The notes beneath the pieces were generated by a model. It made no database searches. It was not told the origin of the DNA and was given only the letters and a program-made list of their open reading frames with translations. Below are positions 1-6,465 of a stretch of 11,483 nucleotides of DNA, one piece after another. Position numbers and translations under genes: made by a program. How positions within the stretch are numbered: position 1 is the stretch's first letter; every line of letters starts with the position of its first letter. Origin of the DNA: Atopobiaceae bacterium (GTDB lineage: Bacteria; Actinomycetota; Coriobacteriia; Coriobacteriales; Atopobiaceae); assembly GCA_017460265.1 (NCBI GenBank), contig JAFUBJ010000344.1, positions 1 through 11,483 on the forward strand, read 5' to 3'.

Positions 1-1
1 G

Positions 2-349
2 CTCCCGCAGGTGCTGTGCCTGCCGCCCAGCCTGCGCAGACGCGGGAGCGTGGCGCAGGAAGACCTTCCGTCCACCGCTATTGGCACGGTCACGCACTGT
101 GCCACCTCGTCGGAGGCGTATTGCCTGGTAGACTCGGGCTTTGGCTACGCGCTGATACCCTCCATCTACACCATGCCCGACCCCTTCCACAAGGTCTTGC
201 CTTGGCAGGGCCATTCCAAGGCAACCTACGGCTTCTATCATCGTGAGGGTGCCCGCGAAGGCATCGTTCCGCTCTTTGCGCAGCTCGCAGAAGAGGTGTA
301 CGCGCAGCCAGATTATGTCCGCCCACTGCCTGAGACCTGGACTCCCTGA
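2..349 (+). CDS. LysR-type transcriptional regulator, C-terminal part (5' end outside window)
   Basis: The reading frame is open from the first bases of the window and ends at TGA 347-349. About 115 residues are visible. They resemble the end of a LysR substrate-binding domain: the stretch VDSGFGYALIPSI matches the family's typical 'xxAGxGIALLP' segment that lines the effector cleft. It is followed by a WQGHSKATYGFYHRE strand and a closing amphipathic helix (FAQLAEEVYAQ). The N-terminal winged helix-turn-helix lies outside the window, so the DNA target and effector cannot be judged. The next gene is convergent with a gap of 19 bases, so this regulator does not share a transcript with it. The family call rests on a short fragment; another periplasmic-binding-like domain is possible. 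Confidence 0.68.
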   Translation, partial: LPQVLCLPPSLRRRGSVAQEDLPSTAIGTVTHCATSSEAYCLVDSGFGYALIPSIYTMPDPFHKVLPWQGHSKATYGFYHREGAREGIVPLFAQLAEEVYAQPDYVRPLPETWTP

Positions 350-368
350 CGGCTCCCGTGGCGCTTCG

Positions 369-1244
369 CTATGCGGAGAGCTCCCGCGCGATGTGCGTCA
401 TGATTTCGTCTGCCACGTTAACGTTGCAGCATTCCTGCATCTCGGGTATGGAATGCGCATTGCTGTTGACCTCGCAGAGCACGGGGCCATTCAGGCCAAA
501 GAGCAGGTCGACGCCCGCAAAGTCAAGACCCAGGGCGTCGCAGGCTTCAACCGCCATGCGCTCCTCTTCCACCGTGAGGGAGTGAGGCCGATAGCTGGCA
601 CCGTTGTCGATGTTGGCACGAAAATCCCCCGTCTCGGAGAAACGTTCGATGGCGCCGACAACACGTCCGCCAACCACCTGCACGCGCGCATCGCGGCCGA
701 AGCTTTCCGCAATAAACTGCTGGCAGATGAGCTGATTCCCCGCGAACATGTCAAGAAGGGCCACGAGCTCATCCACGTCATGCGCCAGAAAGACCTCGCT
801 CCCAAAGGACCCTCGTGTGCCCTTGACCACCACGGGTAAACCAAGGGCTGCTGCCGTGGCCTTGGCAAAGCCTGTGCTGCCCCATGTGGTTGACGTGTCC
901 GAGCGTGGGACCATCACGGTGCGAGGCTGCGTGATGCCTGTGCGCTCCAACGCGCATACCGTCGCCGCCTTGTCATCCGAGGCCTCGATGGCCTCCGCGC
1001 TGTTGAACAGCTTTAGGCCCCGGGCTTCCAAGTGACGGGCAAGCTGGATGTCCTTGCACCAAAAGAGGACGAAGTCCGGACTGTTGGGCAGTGGTCCATC
1101 TTGTCCCAGCAGTGGTGCAAGCTCTACGTTGGTCTTGCGTACTAGCTCGATGCCTTGCCTTGTTGCCGCCCGTTCAAAACGCAGGAGGAGGTCAAGGTAC
1201 TCTTCATCGGTCACGAAGTGGCTTGCGACCAGCCATCCCCTCAT
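369..1244 (-). CDS. RimK-like ATP-grasp ligase (second of tandem pair)
   Basis: This 291-residue protein has an ATP-grasp fold of the RimK/LysX kind. Such enzymes form an acyl-phosphate on a carboxylate and join it to an amine or thiol. Visible elements are a degenerate pre-ATP-grasp N-terminal domain (1-90), an ATP-binding lysine and glycine loop (K141 in VVVKGTRGSFGSE), the RDARVQVVGGRVVGAIERF strands (184-202) with GDFRANIDNG (206-215), a metal-binding acidic pair D246 (AGVDLLF) and E258, and the family signature CEVNSNAH. The start ATG (1244-1242) sits 4 bases after AGGAGG and overlaps the stop of the upstream ATP-grasp gene as ATGA, which implies translational coupling. The substrate is unknown. 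No LysW-like carrier or peptide precursor is visible beside it. Confidence 0.85.
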   Translation of the reverse strand: MRGWLVASHFVTDEEYLDLLLRFERAATRQGIELVRKTNVELAPLLGQDGPLPNSPDFVLFWCKDIQLARHLEARGLKLFNSAEAIEASDDKAATVCALERTGITQPRTVMVPRSDTSTTWGSTGFAKATAAALGLPVVVKGTRGSFGSEVFLAHDVDELVALLDMFAGNQLICQQFIAESFGRDARVQVVGGRVVGAIERFSETGDFRANIDNGASYRPHSLTVEEERMAVEACDALGLDFAGVDLLFGLNGPVLCEVNSNAHSIPEMQECCNVNVADEIMTHIARELSA

Positions 1245-2140
1245 GAGGCCTCCTCAAAGTAAGTCGTGCGCACCCAGTCGGCAAAGTCGCCAATGAGGTC
1301 AAGGTTGGCAAACTCGTAGGGGATATGACATCCCAGATTGGCGTTGACCTCACAGAAGACGGGGCTTCCATGGTCCAGACAGAAGTCAACAGACCCAAAG
1401 GGCATGGCATCGGGCAGGGCGTCCACCACGCGCTGAGTCCATGCTGCCAGCTCGTCGGTAAGCTCTGCCTGGCGCGCCGTGCCGCCCGTCGAATAGTTGG
1501 ATCGGAAGTCTCCTTCTCGTCCGATACGCTCCATGGCATAGCGAGGCTGGCCACCAATCACGTACACACGGATGTCGTGACCCTTGTCCACCACGGGCTG
1601 CATCACACCGGAACGTAGGTGCAACCCGTCAAAGGCGTCGAGGTAGTCGTGCCACTCCGTTGCCATCTGCACACCGGATCCGCCGCGTCCCGAGGCGGGC
1701 TTCATCACACAGGGGCGTGGGGTGCTTGCCCAGCGTTTCCCCGCCAGCAACTGTGTGGCGAACTCTGTGTCAAAGCAACTGACGAGCTCTGATTCGATCA
1801 TCGGCACGCCAGCTCCCGCCACCAGCTGGGCCGTACGGACCTTGTCGTAGCAGATGTCCACAAGGGCTGCGGAGGGAAGGCAGATCGTTCCCATGCGCTC
1901 AAGATGGAAGGCTGGTTCGCGCTCGTACACGCGAGGCAGACACAGGCGCGGGGCAATGAGCTCATGACCATCGAGGTCATATAGCGCCAGGCCTTCGCTT
2001 CGCGCAACAAAGCGCAGTTCAGACGTAAGGCGGGGAAGGAGCGTCACGCCATGGGCGGCAAAGGTCTCGACCCAGCGCCCGACCTCGAGCGCGCGCTCCA
2101 TCGTGCGGTTTGCCGTAAGAATCCAGACCTCGCCAGTCAT
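1241..2140 (-). CDS. RimK-like ATP-grasp ligase (first of tandem pair)
   Basis: This 299-residue protein is a distant paralogue of the following gene, with the same architecture. It has an N-terminal domain opening with EVWILTANRTMERA. The ATP-binding segment has K147 in CVMKPASGRGGSGVQ. HDIRVYVIGGQPRYAMERI (188-206) is followed by GDFRSNYSTGG (210-220), a RimK-family hallmark. The metal-binding acidic residues are D252 (GSVDFCLD) and E264, and the closing motif is CEVNANLG. It should be cytosolic and ATP-dependent, forming an amide-like bond. AAAGGA lies just upstream of ATG 2140-2138. It is first in a two-gene minus-strand operon and divergent from the flavin/ferredoxin gene across 187 bases. 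Two different ligases in tandem could add two different residues to one acceptor, but nothing in the window identifies that acceptor. Confidence 0.85.
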   Translation of the reverse strand: MTGEVWILTANRTMERALEVGRWVETFAAHGVTLLPRLTSELRFVARSEGLALYDLDGHELIAPRLCLPRVYEREPAFHLERMGTICLPSAALVDICYDKVRTAQLVAGAGVPMIESELVSCFDTEFATQLLAGKRWASTPRPCVMKPASGRGGSGVQMATEWHDYLDAFDGLHLRSGVMQPVVDKGHDIRVYVIGGQPRYAMERIGREGDFRSNYSTGGTARQAELTDELAAWTQRVVDALPDAMPFGSVDFCLDHGSPVFCEVNANLGCHIPYEFANLDLIGDFADWVRTTYFEEAS

Positions 2141-2327
2141 GGGGGTCCTTTCTGTCAGTTGTCCATGGTGTTCTTATCATGCGCCATGGCAAGTATCCCA
2201 GATGCTGAGCTGGCCTTGTTTCAAACGAGGCATTGATGCGTTTTCGCTATCAGCGATGCCGCTATTGCACCAAGCGACGTACGTGTCGTATGGCAGAGTT
2301 GAGGCACTTGGACAAGGGAGGCAAGTT
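2141..2327. promoter_or_regulatory. Divergent intergenic region between ATP-grasp operon and flavin/ferredoxin gene
   Basis: This 187-base gap must hold promoters in both directions. For the plus-strand gene a weak candidate is TTGCAC (2265-2270), an 18-base spacer, then TATGGC (2289-2294); the spacer contains the self-complementary ACGTACGT. For the minus-strand operon no convincing -35/-10 pair was found. An upstream in-frame extension of the flavin gene back to 2103 exists but has no good ribosome site and runs over the divergent gene's start, so it was not used. Confidence 0.35.
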
Positions 2328-2960
2328 ATGGCAAAAACGGTACAGGATCTGCTGGACATGATGGAGGAGCTGGACACCTACTCGTTTGCGACGGTTGACG
2401 CGTTGGGGTTTCCGCATGTACGTGTCATCAGTGCCCTGCACTTTGAACCAGATGCCATCTATTTCTATACCGCACGCGGGAAGAACTTTGCCCGCGAGCT
2501 TGACGAGAGCGGCGGGCGGCTTGAGATCCTTGCCTATAGCGAGCAACGAAACGACACCATCCGTCTTTCCTGTAAGGCCGAGCGTGTACCCGAGGATCAG
2601 CAACGTCACTGGATTGACGTGCAGTTTTCCGAGCAGAGCTATCTGTACAACGTCTATCCAGGCGAGACCAATGAGATTGGCGTCATGTATGTGGTTCGCG
2701 ATGGGGAGTTTGAGTGGTTCAACCTTGCGAGTAAGCCCATCACGAGGGAATGCATTCCCTTTGGTGCGGGCATCGTGCACGAAAAGGGCTTCCGTGTTGA
2801 CGCAAGCCTCTGTGTCTGCTGTGGTACCTGCGAGGACGTCTGCCCCCAACACGTAGTCCACATGGGTTCGGCGGGAACCTTCGTCATTGACGAAGGCCAT
2901 TGCCTGCATTGTGGCAACTGCTTCGAGCATTGTCCGGCGGGCGCCATCGAGCGGCTGTAG
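2328..2960 (+). CDS. Pyridoxamine 5'-phosphate oxidase-like flavin split-barrel protein fused to a 2[4Fe-4S] ferredoxin
   Basis: The 210-residue product has two parts. Residues 1-150 resemble the FMN-binding split barrel (TYSFATVDALGFPHVRVIS, then YFYTARGKNFARELDE), a fold shared by pyridoxamine-phosphate oxidases and many flavin or heme reductases. Residues 155-210 carry two textbook ferredoxin motifs: C162-x2-C165-x2-C168-x3-C172-P and C192-x2-C195-x2-C198-x3-C202-P, each expected to hold one [4Fe-4S] cluster. An anaerobic flavin reductase fed by the two clusters is likely; the electron acceptor is unknown. ATG 2328 was chosen because AAGGGAGG lies 6 bases upstream and the barrel begins right there. 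It looks monocistronic, with 164 bases to the next gene. Confidence 0.88.
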   Translation: MAKTVQDLLDMMEELDTYSFATVDALGFPHVRVISALHFEPDAIYFYTARGKNFARELDESGGRLEILAYSEQRNDTIRLSCKAERVPEDQQRHWIDVQFSEQSYLYNVYPGETNEIGVMYVVRDGEFEWFNLASKPITRECIPFGAGIVHEKGFRVDASLCVCCGTCEDVCPQHVVHMGSAGTFVIDEGHCLHCGNCFEHCPAGAIERL

Positions 2961-3023
2961 GCGATGGCTTTGGAACTGGTATATGGTCCGCCTCTTGGAT
3001 TATCGTTTCGCGTTTTCTGGCAT

Positions 3024-3077
3024 TGATTCTCACAAGCTATCACTGATTCAATCAATTAGAAAGAATCGAGGTATAAG
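3024..3077 (+). promoter_or_regulatory. Candidate promoter and operator region of the SirTM/macro operon
   Basis: The stretch between 2961 and 3124 is AT-richer than its surroundings. TATAAG at 3072-3077 is a good -10 hexamer about 50 bases ahead of the first start codon, but no strong -35 lies at 17 bases (TCAATC or CAATCA only), which suggests an activator-dependent or weak promoter. TGATTC occurs at 3024-3029 and again at 3044-3049, and its inverted core GAATC at 3063-3067. The spacing of about 20 bases would put them on one DNA face. Functional role is inferred. Confidence 0.33.
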
Positions 3078-3124
3078 GTCTCGTATCATGGAAGGCAGCA
3101 AGAGGTCGATCGAAAGGGCAAGCC

Positions 3125-3748
3125 ATGACCAATCACATCGTTTTCCAGGACCAGACCTTCATTCCCGTAGGCGTGGATGCCGGCCTTTCCACATCTGACG
3201 GCGAGGCGGTGCTGCGCGTCATCAAGCCCGAGGACAACATGGAGCCCGACGTGCCGACCTATGCCCGGCTGGTGGGAACTGACTTCCATAACGGCACCAT
3301 CGAGGTGGACGTGCGGGCTCGTCTCTCTGCCTGGGCAGACATCGACTGTCGCGGCTTCATTGGCATCGTGTTCCGTGCGAGCGAGGCTGACGACCTCTTT
3401 GAGGGCTTCTATGTGCGTCCGCGCAACGGCCGTAGCTGCACCGAGCCCCAGCGCCGCATCCACACCATGCAGTACTTTTCCTATCCCGGCTATACCTTCG
3501 CATACTTCCGCGAGCGTGGCATCGCTGACTTCGAGGCCAAGGCCGACATCGAGATGGACGAATGGGTGCATATCAAGGCAGAGATTGTCGGCGCAGAGGG
3601 ACGCTTCTTCGTGGACGACATGGACACGCCGGCGCTCGTGGTGCCGCAGATGTTTGGTGGTGCCAAGACGCGTGGCGGTGTGGGCCTCTACGTGGACAAC
3701 GGGACCGACGGGCAGTTCCGCAACCTGCGTGTGACCTGCGCTGACTAA
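3125..3748 (+). CDS. Concanavalin A-like jelly-roll (DUF1080/LamG-like) cytosolic protein, first gene of SirTM/macro operon
   Basis: This 207-residue protein has no signal peptide or membrane segment, so it should be cytosolic. The beta-rich pattern fits the concanavalin-like sandwich also seen in DUF1080 (3-keto-disaccharide hydrolase) and laminin-G domains: NGTIEVDVRARL (56-67), GFIGIVFRASEADDLFEGFYVRP (77-99), WVHIKAEIVGAEGRFFVDD (147-165), GGVGLYVDNGTDGQFRNLRV (184-203). RNGR (100-103) and several aromatics (W70, F95, Y97, Y118, Y120) could line a ligand cleft, but no catalytic pair is recognisable. ATG 3125 follows AAAGGG. The stop is 12 bases before the DUF1848 gene, so the two are co-transcribed. 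The role is unknown; it could bind a sugar or nucleotide-sugar, or be the acceptor modified by the downstream sirtuin. Confidence 0.75.
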   Translation: MTNHIVFQDQTFIPVGVDAGLSTSDGEAVLRVIKPEDNMEPDVPTYARLVGTDFHNGTIEVDVRARLSAWADIDCRGFIGIVFRASEADDLFEGFYVRPRNGRSCTEPQRRIHTMQYFSYPGYTFAYFRERGIADFEAKADIEMDEWVHIKAEIVGAEGRFFVDDMDTPALVVPQMFGGAKTRGGVGLYVDNGTDGQFRNLRVTCAD

Positions 3749-3760
3749 GAACGAGGTGCG

Positions 3761-4696
3761 ATGATCATCAACACGGGAGCGCGTACCGACACGGCACAGT
3801 GGTATGCGCCATGGCTGCAGCGTCGCTTTGAGGAGGGCTTCGTCTTTGTGCGCAACCCGCGCTTCCCATACAAGGTGACGCGCTACGAGCTGGATTCCGC
3901 GGTCGTGGACTGCGTGCTTTTCTGCAGCAAGAACTATGCGCCGCTCTTGCCGGCATTGCCCGCCATCACGGCGCGCTTCAACACGCACTTCCACTTTACC
4001 ATCACGGCGTACGGGCGCGACATAGAGCCGCGCGTCCCGAGTATCGACGATGCGGTGGAGACGCTCTATGACCTGGAGCGTATCGTGGGTGCGAAGCGCA
4101 TCTGCTGGCGCTACGATCCGGTGCTTCTGATGGGGGAGTACACGGTGGCACGGCATCTGGAGACCTTTGACTACCTGTGCGGGAGACTTGCGGGGCATGT
4201 GGACCGCTGCATCTTCTCGTTTGTGGAGATGTACCAGAAGCTTGCGGAGAGCTATCCCGAGCTGCGCCCCGTCGGGCAGGAGGACCGCGACGCGCTTGCC
4301 CGTGGGTTGGGGAGCATTGCGGCAGAGCATGGCATTTCCATTCAGACCTGCGGAAACAACGGCCTCTGGCCACAATACGGGATTGCCGCGAGTGGCTGCA
4401 CCACGCTTGCCATGCTCGGTGCCGCCAACGGCGTCGAGTTCAAGAGGCTTGCCCACAAGGGCCAGCGTCTGGGCTGCGGCTGTTTTGAGAGCCGTGACAT
4501 TGGCGCGTACGACAGCTGTCCCAATGGCTGCCGCTACTGCTACGCCAACCGTGACGCGGAGCGTGCCCTGCACAACTGGCGCAACGAACACGATCCGGAA
4601 AGCCCGCTTTTGCTGGGGCATCTGCAAGATGGTGACGAGATAACCTTTGCCACGCAAAAGAGCCTGCTTGCCAGCGGGCAGCAGGCGCTCTTCTAA
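3761..4696 (+). CDS. DUF1848 family protein with C-terminal radical-SAM-like cysteine motif
   Basis: This 311-residue protein matches what I know of DUF1848. The N-terminal half looks like a TIM-barrel (IINTGARTD at 2-10, FNTHFHFTITAYGRDIEP at 73-90, ICWRYDPVLL at 114-123). Near the C-terminus sits C253-P-N-G-C257-R-Y-C260-Y-A, a CxxxCxxC triad of the type that binds the [4Fe-4S] cluster of radical SAM enzymes, preceded by C239-x-C241. In radical SAM enzymes this triad is normally N-terminal, and DUF1848 is known for the inverted position. Whether it cleaves SAM is not established for the family. ATG 3761 is preceded by GAGGTG. It sits between the jelly-roll gene (12-base gap) and the sirtuin gene (29-base gap), so it is probably part of the same pathway. 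Confidence 0.86.
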   Translation: MIINTGARTDTAQWYAPWLQRRFEEGFVFVRNPRFPYKVTRYELDSAVVDCVLFCSKNYAPLLPALPAITARFNTHFHFTITAYGRDIEPRVPSIDDAVETLYDLERIVGAKRICWRYDPVLLMGEYTVARHLETFDYLCGRLAGHVDRCIFSFVEMYQKLAESYPELRPVGQEDRDALARGLGSIAAEHGISIQTCGNNGLWPQYGIAASGCTTLAMLGAANGVEFKRLAHKGQRLGCGCFESRDIGAYDSCPNGCRYCYANRDAERALHNWRNEHDPESPLLLGHLQDGDEITFATQKSLLASGQQALF

Positions 4697-4725
4697 ATGC
4701 GTGCCTGTTGAAAGGGGACGGAGCA

Positions 4726-5583
4726 ATGCATGATGATACGTACGCCACGGACGTGAGGAGCTTGAGGGAGGCACTCGACGCCGCCGACGCGGTGGTGGTC
4801 GGTGCTGGCGCGGGCCTTTCCACCTCGGCGGGATTCACCTACTCTGGCGAGCGCTTCGAGCGGCTCTTTGGTGACTTCATCGAGCGCTACGGTTTCACCG
4901 ACATGTATACGGCAGGCTTCTATCCCTTCGCCACGCCTGAGGAGCGGTGGGCTTTCTGGAGTCGCTACATCTGGTGCAACCGCTACGAGCCAGCGCCCAA
5001 GGACACCTACGCCAAGCTGCTGAGGCTGGTGGTTGGCAAGGACTATTTCGTCATCACCACCAACGTTGACCATCAGTTCCAGAAGGCGGGCTTTGCCAAG
5101 GAGCGCCTCTTCTATACGCAGGGCGACTATGGTCTTTGGCAGTGCAGCGAGCCCTGCCACGACAAGACCTACGACAACTATGAGACTGTCAGGCGCATGG
5201 TTACCGAACAGCATGACATGCGCGTGCCGACGGAGCTCGTGCCGCACTGTCCGGTGTGCGGCAAGCCCATGAGCATGAACCTTCGTGCGGACAACACCTT
5301 TGTGGAGGACGAGGGCTGGCATGCTGCCGCCCTGCGCTACCAGCGCTTTATTGAGCAGCACGATGGTCAGCGCGTGCTCTATCTGGAGCTCGGCGTAGGA
5401 GGCAACACCCCCGTCATCATCAAGTATCCGTTCTGGCGCTACACCTATGACAATCCGCATGCTACCTTCGCCAGCATCAATCTGGGCCAGGTGATGACGG
5501 CAAAAGAGATCGTGGACCGCTCGATCCTTATTGATTCCGACATCGACCAGGCGCTTGGTGAGCTGCTCGAGATGGGGGAGTAG
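4726..5583 (+). CDS. SirTM-class sirtuin, NAD-dependent protein ADP-ribosyltransferase
   Basis: The 285-residue protein is a Sir2-fold enzyme of the macrodomain-linked class M. Seen directly: the NAD-binding GAGAGLSTSAG (26-36), TTNVDHQF (111-118) with N113 and D115, and QGDYG (132-136) where ordinary sirtuins have the catalytic His-Gly. Also present are a zinc-site candidate from C140, C144, C175 and C178, and ELGVGGNTP (221-229). N113 and Q132 are 19 residues apart, as are the two residues I recall as essential in the Streptococcus enzyme (N118 and Q137). Known members transfer ADP-ribose to protein rather than deacylate. ATG 4726 was preferred to TTG 4708 because AAAGGGG (4711-4717) then sits at normal distance. 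The macrodomain gene follows after 3 bases. No GcvH-L gene is present. Confidence 0.9.
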   Translation: MHDDTYATDVRSLREALDAADAVVVGAGAGLSTSAGFTYSGERFERLFGDFIERYGFTDMYTAGFYPFATPEERWAFWSRYIWCNRYEPAPKDTYAKLLRLVVGKDYFVITTNVDHQFQKAGFAKERLFYTQGDYGLWQCSEPCHDKTYDNYETVRRMVTEQHDMRVPTELVPHCPVCGKPMSMNLRADNTFVEDEGWHAAALRYQRFIEQHDGQRVLYLELGVGGNTPVIIKYPFWRYTYDNPHATFASINLGQVMTAKEIVDRSILIDSDIDQALGELLEMGE

Positions 5584-5586
5584 GGA

Positions 5587-6372
5587 ATGGACACAAACAG
5601 GAAAGCATGGCTTTTGCAGGAGCTGGTGCAGCTGCTGGCCGAAGAGCGTGGGATGGATGCCTCAGCGCTTCTTGGAGAGCCAGATCTCTGGCCGGTGTTC
5701 CGCGCGCTCGTGAACACGAGGGAGCCCCTGCCTGCCAGCGAAAGGTTGCTTGACCTGCAGGACGAGCTGCTGCAGGGACTGCTTGCGGAGCGCGGAATCC
5801 ATGCGGTGGGGGAGGGCGTGGCATCTCCTTCGGACGGACGCCTGCTCCTGTGGCGTGGCGACATCACGACGCTTGCCATCGATGCCATCGTCAACGCCGC
5901 CAACTCCCAGATGCTGGGGTGCTGGGTCCCGGGGCATCACTGCATTGACAATGCCATCCACACCTTTGCGGGGGTGCAGCTGCGCCTGGCCTGCGCGGAC
6001 ATCATGGGCGCGCAGGGCCACGAGGAGCCGACTGGCCAGGCCAAGGTGACGGATGCTTACAACCTGCCCTCCAAGCGCGTGATCCACACGGTGGGCCCCA
6101 TCGCCAACGGATATCCGACGCCGCGCCATCGCGTGCAGCTGGCGTCATGCTACCGTTCGTGCCTAGATGCCGTCGCTGCCGAGGACCTGCACTCCCTCGC
6201 CTTCTGCTGTATCAGCACCGGCATCTTTGGCTTTCCCCAGCAGGAGGCGGCACAAATTGCCGTCCGCACGGTGTCTTCGTGGCTTGACGAGCACGATGCG
6301 GACATGACCGTCGTCTTCAACGTGTTTGGAGAGGATGACGAGCGCATCTATCGCGAGCTCCTGGGTTTGTAA
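5587..6372 (+). CDS. Zinc-type macrodomain protein, protein-ADP-ribose hydrolase
   Basis: This 261-residue protein has a helical N-terminal extension (1-80) typical of SirTM-linked macrodomains, then a macrodomain. Visible motifs are WRGDITTLAIDAIVNAAN (89-106), with the ADP-ribose adenine-binding GD (91-92) and the NAAN loop (103-106). The insert GCWVPGHHCIDNAIHTFAG (111-129) has C112, H117 and C119 as likely zinc ligands. VIHTVGPI (165-172) and CCISTGIFGFP (207-217), the phosphate-binding loop, follow. Characterised relatives remove ADP-ribose placed on protein by the adjacent sirtuin, so the two form a writer-eraser pair. The start is 3 bases after the sirtuin stop, with GGGGGAG upstream, implying coupled translation. 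It ends the operon; the 19-bp inverted repeat downstream might also help stop transcription. Confidence 0.92.
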   Translation: MDTNRKAWLLQELVQLLAEERGMDASALLGEPDLWPVFRALVNTREPLPASERLLDLQDELLQGLLAERGIHAVGEGVASPSDGRLLLWRGDITTLAIDAIVNAANSQMLGCWVPGHHCIDNAIHTFAGVQLRLACADIMGAQGHEEPTGQAKVTDAYNLPSKRVIHTVGPIANGYPTPRHRVQLASCYRSCLDAVAAEDLHSLAFCCISTGIFGFPQQEAAQIAVRTVSSWLDEHDADMTVVFNVFGEDDERIYRELLGL

Positions 6373-6396
6373 GGTCACGGCTGACTTACGAACTTC

Positions 6397-6425
6397 TTGA
6401 CAAGACTACCTATCGTTAGTATAAA
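6397..6425 (+). promoter_or_regulatory. Near-consensus sigma-70-type promoter for the tetR-DUF998 operon
   Basis: TTGACA at 6397-6402, exactly 17 bases of spacer, then TATAAA at 6420-6425. The -35 is perfect and the -10 differs from TATAAT at one base. Transcription would start near 6432, about 34 bases before the TetR start codon. It is the strongest promoter-like sequence in the window, and the spacer and the region downstream of the -10 are covered by the operator inverted repeat. Confidence 0.8.
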
Positions 6426-6444
6426 ACTAACGATAGGTAGTCTT
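6402..6444. promoter_or_regulatory. Perfect 19-bp inverted repeat, probable TetR operator
   Basis: The left arm 6402-6420 (AAGACTACCTATCGTTAGT) and right arm 6426-6444 are exact reverse complements separated by ATAAA (6421-6425). Each arm holds CTATCGTTAG, itself palindromic at 4 of 5 pairs, so each arm may bind one TetR dimer, as with operators that take two dimers. The repeat overlaps the promoter spacer, -10 and start region, so binding would block RNA polymerase: autorepression of the downstream regulator. As RNA it could form a 19-bp stem followed by only TTT, so a weak terminator for the macrodomain operon is a second possibility. Confidence 0.85.
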
Positions 6445-6465
6445 TGCTGATGCTGGAGGTTTGTC

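Noticed and set aside
243..839. A 198-codon plus-strand open frame
   Set aside because: It overlaps the LysR fragment and is antisense to the ATP-grasp gene with intact motifs; no ribosome site was seen.
3086..4774. A 562-codon open frame on the minus strand opposite the jelly-roll and DUF1848 genes
   Set aside because: It is a mirror of GC-rich codons of the real plus-strand genes; its translation is His/Arg/Val-rich low-sense protein with no domain, and it crosses the gap between two well-supported genes.
6402..6444. The inverted repeat as a classical intrinsic terminator of the macrodomain operon
   Set aside because: The stem is strong but not GC-rich and is followed by only three T residues, and its overlap with a near-perfect promoter favours an operator; a secondary terminator role is not excluded.
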